Source: Planctomycetia bacterium (GTDB lineage Bacteria > Planctomycetota > Planctomycetia > Gemmatales > Gemmataceae). From it: a stretch of 64,000 nt of DNA. Below the pieces are notes generated by a model. It was not told where the DNA came from. It saw only the letters and a list, made by a program, of their open reading frames with translations, and did no database searches. Where the stretch lies: contig SXID01000053.1 of assembly GCA_005772955.1 (NCBI GenBank), positions 1-64,000 on the forward strand, in the 5' to 3' direction. Shown here piece by piece: positions 37,890 to 45,060 of this stretch (positions are counted from its first letter, which is position 1; every line of letters begins with the position of its first letter). The translations under genes were made by a program, and so were the position numbers.

Positions 37890-38586
37890 GCCACGCCGGC
37901 TCTCCAACGATGAACTCGCCCCGTGGGTCGTTCCCGTGGGCAGTGGGCAGTGGGAAGAGAAGCAGACAGAAAGCGAATCGTCTCCTTCTCAAACTGCCCA
38001 CTGCCCACTGCCCACTGCCCCCTGGCCGACCCTCTTCGGCAACGCGAACCCCGTCGAAATCGAGGTCGGCATGGGCAAGGGGCTGTTTCTGCTGAACGCG
38101 GCGCTCGCACGACCCGAAACCAACTTCTTCGGCATTGAAATCGTCCGCAAATACCAGCTCTACGCCGCAACGCGGTACGCGATCCGCGGGTTGCCGAACG
38201 TGAAGACTGCGTGCGCCGACGCGAAGGGCGTCCTGCGCGACTTCGTGCCACCAGCGAGCGTGGCAGCAGTTCATGTGTACTTCCCGGACCCGTGGTGGAA
38301 GGCGCGACACAAGAAGCGGCGGGTGTTCACGCCAGAGTTCGCCGCACTCGCGGCTCGCGTCATCGTGCCGCGAGGGCGGCTCTACATCGCTAGCGACGTG
38401 GAAGAATACTTCGGCGTGATGACCGCGATCGTGGATGCGATGCCCGCCTTCGCGGTGCGCCCCGAAGAAGAGAACCTCGCGGCACCGCGAACCGAAGCCG
38501 GCTTCGCGACAAACTTCGAGCGGAAGGCCCTGGAAGGTGGTGGCGCGGTGTGGCGCGTGGTGTACTCACGAACCGAAGTAATGTAA
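37882..38586 (+). CDS. trmB: tRNA (guanine-46-N7)-methyltransferase with an in-frame repeat insertion
   Basis: The protein has 234 residues from a GTG that overlaps the end of the FabZ-like gene by eight bases. The SAM site EVGMGKGLFLLNAA and the TrmB signature VYFPDPWWKARHKKRRVF are intact, so m7G46 methylation of tRNA is the expected activity. Residues about 19-47 (SGQWEEKQTESESSP and on) are low in hydrophobic residues and derive from an inverted repeat of GGGCAGT units (37,936-38,014). They separate the N-terminal LSNDELAPWV from PTLFGNANPVEIEVG, which are normally close. The insert keeps the frame and lies before the catalytic core. Confidence 0.92.
   Translation: MRKPRRLSNDELAPWVVPVGSGQWEEKQTESESSPSQTAHCPLPTAPWPTLFGNANPVEIEVGMGKGLFLLNAALARPETNFFGIEIVRKYQLYAATRYAIRGLPNVKTACADAKGVLRDFVPPASVAAVHVYFPDPWWKARHKKRRVFTPEFAALAARVIVPRGRLYIASDVEEYFGVMTAIVDAMPAFAVRPEEENLAAPRTEAGFATNFERKALEGGGAVWRVVYSRTEVM
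37936..38014. repeat. Inverted repeat of GGGCAGT units inserted in frame in trmB
   Basis: GTGGGCAGTGGGCAGTGGGA at the left is repaired at the right by CTGCCCACTGCCCACTGCCC. A second complementary part, AGAGAAG and CTTCTC, lies inside. The whole is about 80 bases and adds about 28 codons. Palindromic elements within genes are known from Rickettsia (RPE); whether this is a comparable mobile family in this genome must be tested by searching the genome. Confidence 0.75.
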
Positions 38587-38590
38587 ACGA

Positions 38591-38640
38591 CCGAAGGCAG
38601 GCAGAAGACAGCACGGAAGCTGTTTCCTGCCCGCCTTCGG
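38591..38640. terminator. Hairpin between convergent trmB and cysteine-rich gene
   Basis: CCGAAGGCAGGCAG and CTGCCCGCCTTCGG pair (one bulge) around a smaller ACAGC/GCTGT hairpin. It starts a few bases after the trmB stop and precedes the stop of the leftward cysteine-rich gene, so it could end transcription in both directions. Confidence 0.65.
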
Positions 38641-38660
38641 TTCTTCCATTTCACATTCAG

Positions 38661-39068
38661 CTACTTCGCGGTGGCGATGCTCTTGGCCGCGCCGGCAACC
38701 GCGGAAGTCGGAGTGACGGCACACGCCGCGCAGCAGCCTTCGATCTCAACGGGCTTTGCGACCGCACTCGCCTTTGTCGCGGTACAGCAGGCGGCGTTAA
38801 TGATACAGCACTCTTCCTTCGCCGCGCAGCATGTGGGTGTCTTGGCGCTGACGCTCGTTGCGCTCGAGCAACATGCCTCTTGGAGGACGCAGCACGCGTC
38901 CTGCGTGGCGCAGCAATCCGGCTTGTCACCGGTCAAGCAGCACCCACCGGTCTTGGCTACCGGCGCGCTGGTGTTACAACCCGACTTCGAACAGGTTGAA
39001 GTCGAGTAGAAGTAGATCCCGCCGCCGGCCGCCATCAGGCCCGCTGTGATGATTGCAAACAGTTTCAT
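38661..39068 (-). CDS. Exported cysteine-rich protein with periodic Cys-Cys pairs
   Basis: The protein has 135 residues from an ATG at 39,068. A hydrophobic N-terminus (FAIITAGLMAAGGGIYFY) acts as signal or anchor. Of the rest, 19 residues are Cys, 16 of them in eight Cys-Cys pairs. Two blocks have pairs exactly seven residues apart (CCATQDACCVLQEACC and CCAAKEECCIINAACC), which would place them on one face of a helix. The tail is Ala/Thr/Lys-rich. I do not recognise the family. Binding of copper, zinc or another soft metal outside the cytoplasm is plausible but only inferred. It follows another Cys-rich exported gene in the same direction (121 bases apart). Confidence 0.75.
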   Translation of the reverse strand: MKLFAIITAGLMAAGGGIYFYSTSTCSKSGCNTSAPVAKTGGCCLTGDKPDCCATQDACCVLQEACCSSATSVSAKTPTCCAAKEECCIINAACCTATKASAVAKPVEIEGCCAACAVTPTSAVAGAAKSIATAK

Positions 39069-39189
39069 GATCGTTCTCCGAATTGTGGTGAAAAGAACTG
39101 TATTAGAACCGTGCGCGTGGCAAGTGCCTTGCGCGAGTGGATGATACTGTACCCCAATCGTGGGGAGAAAAGCGACCACAACTTACGGA

Positions 39190-39636
39190 TCAACAGCGCA
39201 GAACGTGGCGCTCGAAAAGTGCGGCGCAGCGGGCATCCACACCGGCTCGGTCGGATTGGTGAAACCCGCGGACAATGCCGCGGTGTTCGGGCGCACAGAG
39301 TAACCCGGCGAGCGCGAGGTATTCGCCGATCGGCTGTGGAAGCGTCTCGGTGAACGCACTCTCGGGAAGTGTGGCAGCGGGTTGCTCTTCGCAGCACGCG
39401 CAGGCGGGCACGCGTGGCGATGCCGGTTTGGGCGTGTCGTGTGTTGTGTTCGCAGTCTCGTCGCAACAGGTTTTCTTCGCCTTCAGACAGCACGATTCGA
39501 CCGGCGCGGATGGGGTTTGTGTGGAAACGTGCGATACCTGCGCGGCCTTTCCAAGCCCGCTCAACTTGCAGCAACAGAAGGCTGGGGCAAACACGATTGC
39601 CACCGCCAGCCCGACCTGAGCGACTGCTCGCGTCAT
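39190..39636 (-). CDS. Second exported cysteine-rich protein
   Basis: The protein has 148 residues from an ATG at 39,636. A signal-like N-terminus (MTRAVAQVGLAVAIVFAPAF) is followed at once by CCCKLSG. Further pairs are SCCLKAKKTCCDE and ACACCEEQP. The C-terminal half has fewer cysteines (CAPEHRG, RHVLRC). No known domain is recognised. The shared direction, short gap and shared Cys-Cys style suggest it works with the following gene, for example in metal handling. It diverges from the NanM-like gene. Confidence 0.7.
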   Translation of the reverse strand: MTRAVAQVGLAVAIVFAPAFCCCKLSGLGKAAQVSHVSTQTPSAPVESCCLKAKKTCCDETANTTHDTPKPASPRVPACACCEEQPAATLPESAFTETLPQPIGEYLALAGLLCAPEHRGIVRGFHQSDRAGVDARCAALFERHVLRC

Positions 39637-39756
39637 AGGTTCCCGTACGAGGTCTTCCCAACATTCTTATTCTGTCATCGACCGGTCGCGAAGTCAACTT
39701 CATACTGTCGGTGCTGCGCCGAAGCGCCGAAGGTCACCGAACTTGCGAGGCCCACC

Positions 39757-40782
39757 ATCATCACGCGATCTGCACTGATTCTCGTCGCGTTCGTCGTGAG
39801 TTCGGGCACGCACCGCGCCGAGTGGAAGCGGTTGCCGTCGCTGCCCGATAAAGAGGGCTTCGCGGCCCCGTTCGCGGGTGCAAGCAACGGTGCGCTGCTC
39901 GTCGCCGGCGGCGCGAACTTCCCCGACAAGAAGCCGTGGCACGGCGGCAAGAAAGTCTGGTACGACGGCGTCTTCGTGCTGGAAAATCCCGAGGGCGAGT
40001 GGAAGACGGTCGGCAAGTTACCGCGACCGCTCGCTTACGGCGTGAGCGTTACACACCGCGACGGTGTGGTGTGCGCCGGTGGCAGCGACACCGATCGCCA
40101 TTACGCCGACTGCTTCCGACTCGAATGGAAAGCCGGGAAACTGGTCACGACGAAACTCCCCTCGCTGCCCAAAACGGTCGCGAATGCGTGTGGGGCGCTG
40201 GTGGGTGACACGCTCTACGTCGCGGGCGGCCAGGAGAAACCGGACGCGAAAGAGGCTCTGCTCACGGTCTACACGCTCGACCTCAGCAACGCCCAAGCGA
40301 AGTGGCTGGAGGAAAAGTTGCCCGAACGCGGGCGGATACTCGCGGTGGCCGCGTCGTTCGAGGGGAAGTTCTGGATCGCGGGCGGTGCCGAACTCGTCGC
40401 GAACAAGGACGACAAAGTCGAACGGCGCTACCTGAAAGACGCGTACTTCCACGAACCAACGAAGGGTTGGGGGCGTTGTCTCTCGCTGCCGCACGCGGTG
40501 GTCGGCGCGCCGTCGCCAGCCCCGGTCGACAAAACCGGCTTCTACATCCTCGGCGGCGACGACGGTTCGCAACTGACGGCCACGCCGGAGCGCCACACGG
40601 GTTTCAACAAGAAGGTTCTGCGCTTCGACAGTAAGAAACGCGACTGGGTCGAAACTGGCGAGTTGACTGCGCCGCGCGTAACGGTGCCGCTGGTCGCGTG
40701 GAACCGCGTGTGGGTGATTCCGAGTGGCGAGGTGCGCCCCGGTGTGCGGTCCCCGGAAGTGTGGCGGTTCGCGCCGAAGTGA
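39757..40782 (+). CDS. Exported kelch-propeller mutarotase (NanM/YjhT-like)
   Basis: The protein has about 341 residues. It is a six-bladed kelch propeller: NGALLVAGGANFPDKKPWHGG, VVCAGGSDTDRH, DTLYVAGGQEK, FWIAGGAE and GFYILGGDD. The GGANFPD...GGKKVW start is that of NanM, the N-acetylneuraminate mutarotase family. A signal-like stretch (SALILVAFVVSSGTHRA) precedes it. No ATG, GTG or TTG lies in frame near its start. An ATC at 39,757 has GAGG six bases upstream and is the best guess; the next conventional start (GTG at 39,796) would delete the signal. The neighbour is an MFS transporter, as in sialic-acid-type uptake systems. The start, and the substrate, are uncertain. Confidence 0.8.
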   Translation: MITRSALILVAFVVSSGTHRAEWKRLPSLPDKEGFAAPFAGASNGALLVAGGANFPDKKPWHGGKKVWYDGVFVLENPEGEWKTVGKLPRPLAYGVSVTHRDGVVCAGGSDTDRHYADCFRLEWKAGKLVTTKLPSLPKTVANACGALVGDTLYVAGGQEKPDAKEALLTVYTLDLSNAQAKWLEEKLPERGRILAVAASFEGKFWIAGGAELVANKDDKVERRYLKDAYFHEPTKGWGRCLSLPHAVVGAPSPAPVDKTGFYILGGDDGSQLTATPERHTGFNKKVLRFDSKKRDWVETGELTAPRVTVPLVAWNRVWVIPSGEVRPGVRSPEVWRFAPK

Positions 40783-40785
40783 CTT

Positions 40786-40851
40786 TTTTGCCGCTTACGC
40801 TTCGCGGGTAGCGAGCCGGTCGTGTTACCCGCGAAGCCGCAAGCGGCAAAA
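40786..40851. repeat. Inverted repeat (GCCGCAAGCGGC family)
   Basis: TTTTGCCGCTTACGCTTCGCGG and CCGCGAAGCCGCAAGCGGCA form imperfect arms, continuing with GTA/TAC, around about 16 bases. It lies between the NanM-like gene and the MFS gene, both rightward, overlapping neither, and might weaken read-through between them. Confidence 0.65.
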
Positions 40852-40880
40852 CATGAAGCGCGAATGAGATTGGAACACGA

Positions 40881-42149
40881 ATGCTCTCCTCTCCCCCCTC
40901 ACTCGGTCGGCTCGCGTGGCTCACGGTCGCGCTGCTGTGGCCGGTCGCGCTCCTGAACTACCTCGACCGGCAGATGCTCGCGTCGATGAAGTTCTCCGTC
41001 ATGGCCGACATCCCCACCATCCTGAACGAAGCCAACTGGGGCTTCATGCTCGGGCAGTTCAAGTGGGTGTACGCGATCCTCAGTCCGATCGGCGGGTATG
41101 TCGCGGATCGGTTCAGCCGGCGGTTCACCATCTGCGGAAGTCTGTTCGTGTGGTCCGCGGTGACGTGGTGGACAGGGCGAGTCACCACCTACGACGAGTT
41201 GCTTCTGGCACGCTCGCTCATGGGCATCAGCGAAGCGTTCTACATCCCCGCTGCGCTCGCGCTGATCGCCGACTACCACACCGGCGGCACGCGGTCCCGC
41301 GCCGTGGGCTTGCACCAGATGGCGATTTACTGCGGGGTCATCACGGGCGGGTTCGGCGGATACGTCGCGGACGACCAGAACCTGGGATGGCGAATCGCGT
41401 TCACCGCGTGCGGCGTTTTTGGAATGGCTTACGCGATCCCGCTCGTGTTCATACTGCGCGACGCGCCAAAGTCGGAGGAAGCCGCGCGCATCCCGAAGGT
41501 GTCACCGGTGCGGGCCGCGACCGAGCTGCTCACCAACGTCGCGTTCATCCTACTGGTACTGTACTTCACGCTCCCAGCGCTCGCGGGGTGGGTGGTGCGC
41601 GACTGGATGCCAGCGATCCTGAAACAGCAGTTCAACATCGGCCAGGGGAAAGCGGGCGTCGCGGCGACTCTGTACTGGCAAGCGGCGGCGATCATGGGCG
41701 CAATCGGTGGCGGGTGGCTCGCGGACCGCTGGATGCAACACCACAACCGCGGTCGCATCTTCGTGAGCGCGATCGGAATGTGCCTCATCATCCCTGCGAT
41801 GTTCGGCGTCGGGAACGCGGGAACGCTCACGGTGGCGATCGCGTTCCTGATTCTGTTCGGACTGGGGTGGGGCTTCTTCGACTGCAATAACATGCCGATC
41901 CTGTGCCTGATCGTGCGACCGGAGTTGCGAGCCACTGGCTACGGGATCATGAACCTCGTGAGCATCAGTTGCGGTGGCCTCGCGGACTGGGGTTTTGGGG
42001 AGATGCGTGACCGCGGCGTGCCGCTGAACATCATCTTCAGCGTGTTCGCCACTGCCGCGATCGTCTCGGTAGTGCTCGTGCTGCTCATCCGGCCGAAACT
42101 GGAATTGATCCCCGTGCGAAAACCGGAGGAGCCGGCACCAACGGGGTGA
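40881..42149 (+). CDS. MFS transporter
   Basis: The protein has 422 residues with 12 predicted helices. ALLNYLDRQMLASMK in TM1, GGYVADRFSRRF (the loop 2-3 signature) and ARSLMGISEAFYIPAALALIADY are typical of the anion/sugar-acid:cation symporter group of MFS carriers. GGGWLADRWMQHHNRGRI is the matching second-half loop. Its place right after a NanM-like mutarotase suggests uptake of a sugar acid such as a sialic acid, but that is inference from position. No nan lyase or epimerase gene lies in the window. Confidence 0.88.
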   Translation: MLSSPPSLGRLAWLTVALLWPVALLNYLDRQMLASMKFSVMADIPTILNEANWGFMLGQFKWVYAILSPIGGYVADRFSRRFTICGSLFVWSAVTWWTGRVTTYDELLLARSLMGISEAFYIPAALALIADYHTGGTRSRAVGLHQMAIYCGVITGGFGGYVADDQNLGWRIAFTACGVFGMAYAIPLVFILRDAPKSEEAARIPKVSPVRAATELLTNVAFILLVLYFTLPALAGWVVRDWMPAILKQQFNIGQGKAGVAATLYWQAAAIMGAIGGGWLADRWMQHHNRGRIFVSAIGMCLIIPAMFGVGNAGTLTVAIAFLILFGLGWGFFDCNNMPILCLIVRPELRATGYGIMNLVSISCGGLADWGFGEMRDRGVPLNIIFSVFATAAIVSVVLVLLIRPKLELIPVRKPEEPAPTG

Positions 42150-42523
42150 GCCGAGAGGATTGAACCACACGATAAAGGGCGCAAGTCCACGGGCGGGTCG
42201 CGTTCCACACACGCAACCCAGATTGCCGCCAACGTGCTCTACGCGGCCCTCGCCGCGAGCGTCCTGTTCCAGATCGTTACCACCACTCGCGTCGCGTCGC
42301 GTGAAGGCGGCAGCGGCACGAACAATTCAATGAGATCGACAGCATCGCCACTCCTTCTTGAACTTTTCCCGCTATTTTGAGCGGCAGCGCCGTTCGTATT
42401 TTGCGGCGCGCCGGACAAATCCAGCAAAGCCGTCACAACCGGTCAACTCGGAGCCTTATTCGTCCGATACTCAGTGCGGGACACCGTACCCGGACGGGGG
42501 GCCCGTTCGCAACGGAGGGCGCC
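42150..42523 (+). other. Intergenic region without a convincing gene
   Basis: About 370 bases separate the MFS gene and the proline-rich lipoprotein gene, both rightward. A 65-codon leftward frame (42,239-42,436) has no recognisable features and no good start. An AT-richer stretch around 42,355-42,410 may hold the lipoprotein promoter, but no box could be set with confidence. Confidence 0.4.
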
Positions 42524-43387
42524 ATGCGGCGGGTCGTCATCCTCGGTCTCGCCATTACGCCGCTACTCTCAGGCTGCAACATCGCTTACTACTCCGCGCA
42601 CAACCTCGTGAACGAGCCGTTGCAGGCGATCAAACAGCACAAACTGCACCATCGAATGCGGGCTGAGGCACACGCCACGTGGCAAGCAGAGTGTGCGCGT
42701 ACGCCGGGGGCGTTCTCCCGAGCGTACGCGGACGGCTTCGTCGATGGCTACGCGGACCACTTGAACAACGGGGGCACGCCCGCCCCACCCAGCGTGCCAC
42801 CCCCCCACTACCGCCGACACGCGAGCGACTTCACCCCTACCGGACAGGCCGCGCAGCGCGACTACATGGCCGGGTTCAAGCACGGTGCCGAAGCCGCGTG
42901 CGCCGCGGGCAGCCGGCAGGATGTCGTCGTCCCGATCCGGATGCCGAGCCCCCTGCCAGAGCCGCCGCTGAACATCATCTGCATCCCGGCGTCACCCGAA
43001 TCGCCCAAGATACCGCCCGCTGGTCCGCCGCCGATGCCCCCGCCGGTTCCGCCGCCAGGCTTTCCGCTTCCGCTTCCGCTTCCGGTCCCGGCCCCACATC
43101 CGTTGCCGGCCGCGAAGCCGGGACCGGTCCCGAGGCCGGTGCCGCCGACCAAAGGCGAAGAAGGCGATACCGTTTGGTGGCCCGCGAAGCCGGTGCCACC
43201 CGCTGGCATTCCTAATCCGGGTGCCGGCCCGAACGTTCGCGGGGCCCTACCCCCGCCGTTGTTGTTGCCACTGGAGCGAGAGGGCGGAGCGACAACCCGT
43301 CCAGGGCCTGTGATCCCGGCCGGGGGGGGCGACCGGGGTCTTCCAAAGGTCGAGCACGTAGAGTGGTCCGCGAGCGGTTCCCGTTGA
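42524..43387 (+). CDS. Proline-rich lipoprotein, function unknown
   Basis: The protein has 287 residues from an ATG at 42,524 with GGAGGGC upstream. The N-terminus MRRVVILGLAITPLLSGCN carries a lipobox (LSGC, Cys18), so it is probably lipidated and sits in a membrane. Residues ~35-135 form a helical domain with repeated AYADGFVDGYADH and DYMAGFKHGAEAAC motifs. The rest is rich in proline (PPPMPPPVPPPGFPLPLP type), likely an extended wall- or envelope-spanning arm. A similar build occurs in planctomycete envelope proteins of unknown role. The gene ends inside a large hairpin and is followed by the Wza-like gene. Confidence 0.75.
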   Translation: MRRVVILGLAITPLLSGCNIAYYSAHNLVNEPLQAIKQHKLHHRMRAEAHATWQAECARTPGAFSRAYADGFVDGYADHLNNGGTPAPPSVPPPHYRRHASDFTPTGQAAQRDYMAGFKHGAEAACAAGSRQDVVVPIRMPSPLPEPPLNIICIPASPESPKIPPAGPPPMPPPVPPPGFPLPLPLPVPAPHPLPAAKPGPVPRPVPPTKGEEGDTVWWPAKPVPPAGIPNPGAGPNVRGALPPPLLLPLEREGGATTRPGPVIPAGGGDRGLPKVEHVEWSASGSR

Positions 43388-43427
43388 CGGCTCGCGGACC
43401 ACTCTAAAGACCTTTGAAAGACCGGGG
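43332..43427. terminator. Large two-tier inverted repeat at the end of the lipoprotein gene
   Basis: An outer stem, ACCGGGGTCTTCCAAAGGTC with GACCTTTGAAAGACCGGGG, encloses a perfect inner 16-base stem, AGAGTGGTCCGCGAGC with GCTCGCGGACCACTCT. The loop holds the TGA stop codon. This is the strongest secondary structure in the window. It may end the transcript ahead of the Wza-like gene or stabilise the 3' end. Confidence 0.75.
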
Positions 43428-43700
43428 CGGCCGGGCCTTGCCACCCGCCCCGCTTACCCCCTCGGGATCGCGCGGCAGAGTCGGCCCGACTTACGGCGCC
43501 TGTGTTCTCGGTTTGGGCGCCGAGTGGGCACTCGCCAAACGGTGGTCCGAAATGACCGCCGAGTTCGGTCTCCCGGTGTGACAGCCGGTGCGAGCGTTCC
43601 GCCCGTCCTGCGGTGGCGACCTGAGGGGCTACACCCGAGTCGGCCGCGGCGTGGCCGAACGATTTTCGTCCAAGTTCGTGTCCCGTGCCGGACCCAGACC
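43388..43700 (+). other. Leader region of the Wza-like gene
   Basis: These 313 bases follow the lipoprotein stop; after the large hairpin I see no gene and no repeat in them. The frame of the Wza-like gene is open upstream to 43,524, but the residues (Arg-rich, no signal) do not look like protein. The promoter of the polysaccharide export gene should lie here. Confidence 0.4.
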
Positions 43701-44993
43701 ATGACCCGCACCGCCATCCTGTTCTTTGTGGTCACCGCGTGCGGCTGCGCGTCGCTGACCAATCCGGTCGCGGACGGCGTGCCGGTCAACCGCCTCCCCG
43801 CGGAGGTGAAGGGCCGGCCAAAGGCGGACCTCCGCGCGGTTCCTCTAACGCTACTCCGCCAAAAAACGCCGACCGAGTACATCCTCAGCGCCGGCGATGT
43901 GCTCGCCGTGAGCGCTAACGAGATCTTCGCCCCCGGCGACCAGATCCCCCCGGTTCGCTTGAACGGCCAAGGCGGCCAGGCGCCCGTCGTCGGCTATCCA
44001 GTGCCCGTTCGCGACGACGGGACCATTTCCATCCCCCTGCTCTCACCGCTGTCCGTCCGCGGGAAGACCGTGAAGGAAGTCGAACGCCTCCTACGCGACG
44101 CAATCACGGGGAAGAGCGGAGGTCCGGAAATCGTGAAGCCGGGCGCCGCGCGCGTCTCAGTGCAACTCCTCCAGAAACGTCAGCACCAGATTCTGGTGGT
44201 CCGGCAGGACTCTCCGGGTGGTGCCTCGAACCAGGGGGTTAGTCCAGCCGGGTTGGGCAACCTGCTCGGCGGGGTGGGCGTATTTAGCGGGGGCGAGGGA
44301 AAGCGCGGGCTGGGGTTCACCCTGAACCTGCCGGCCTACGAGAACGACATTCTCCGAGCGCTGAACGCGTCGGGCGGGCTGCCAGGCTCGGACGCGAAGA
44401 ACGAGGTGGTGATCGTCCGCGGCGGGCGGAACTACTGCGACGGGGCGGACCCAGCCTCCCGCACGATCCGCATCCCACTCCGCATCTATCCCGACCAGCC
44501 ACTCACGATCCGGGAGGAGGACATCATCCTAAACGACGGCGACGTCGTCTCGATCGAATCACGGGAGTCGGAGGTGTTCTACACGGCCGGGCTGATCGGC
44601 TCTCTCGTGGTTCCCCTACCGCGTGACACCGACCTGGATGTGCTTCAGGCCATCGCGCTGGTTCGTGGGCCCCTTGTGAACGGGTCGTTCACCCAGACGG
44701 CGTTCACCTCATCGGCGGTGAACAGCGGGATCGGCAACCCTAACGCCAGCCTCTGCACGGTCCTCCGCCAGTTACCGGACCACCGCCAGATCGCCATCCG
44801 GGTCGATCTGAATAAGGCGCTCATCGATCCTCGGGAGCGGATCCTGATCCAGCCAGGCGACATCCTCGTGATGCAAGAACGCCTCGGCGAGGCGATCACC
44901 CGGTACTTCTCCCAGAGGTTCAGCCTGCTGGGCATGTTCAACGTCTTCCGTCGAAGCGACGCAAACGCCGTTCTGTCAACGACCCTACCTTGA
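43701..44993 (+). CDS. Wza-like polysaccharide export lipoprotein
   Basis: The protein has 430 residues from an ATG at 43,701. The signal ends in ACGCAS, a lipobox-like site. The polysaccharide export (Poly_export/PES) domain starts at EYILSAGDVLAVSANEIF and runs through VRDDGTISIPLLSPLSVRGKTVKEVERLL. Two SLBB-like domains follow (NDILRALNASGGLP; DTDLDVLQAIALVRGP), then RILIQPGDILVMQERLGEAI near the end. Wza proteins form the outer-membrane channel for capsule or EPS. It points towards the minus-strand EPS run and their ends are 67 bases apart. No Wzc partner is seen. Confidence 0.9.
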   Translation: MTRTAILFFVVTACGCASLTNPVADGVPVNRLPAEVKGRPKADLRAVPLTLLRQKTPTEYILSAGDVLAVSANEIFAPGDQIPPVRLNGQGGQAPVVGYPVPVRDDGTISIPLLSPLSVRGKTVKEVERLLRDAITGKSGGPEIVKPGAARVSVQLLQKRQHQILVVRQDSPGGASNQGVSPAGLGNLLGGVGVFSGGEGKRGLGFTLNLPAYENDILRALNASGGLPGSDAKNEVVIVRGGRNYCDGADPASRTIRIPLRIYPDQPLTIREEDIILNDGDVVSIESRESEVFYTAGLIGSLVVPLPRDTDLDVLQAIALVRGPLVNGSFTQTAFTSSAVNSGIGNPNASLCTVLRQLPDHRQIAIRVDLNKALIDPRERILIQPGDILVMQERLGEAITRYFSQRFSLLGMFNVFRRSDANAVLSTTLP

Positions 44994-45060
44994 CCGAGAT
45001 GCCAGCGGAATACCACGATCGATCCATACCGAAACGGATCATTCATTGGCGAGGAGCGTA

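Noticed and set aside
42239-42436. 65-codon minus-strand frame in the gap after the MFS gene
   Set aside because: No ribosome site, no recognisable features and a composition like intergenic sequence.
42990-43150. Proline-rich, C/G-repetitive stretch considered as a tandem repeat or CRISPR-like array
   Set aside because: The units (CCG-CCG, CTTCCG) are short and irregular and code for a Pro-rich arm of the lipoprotein. There are no spacers.
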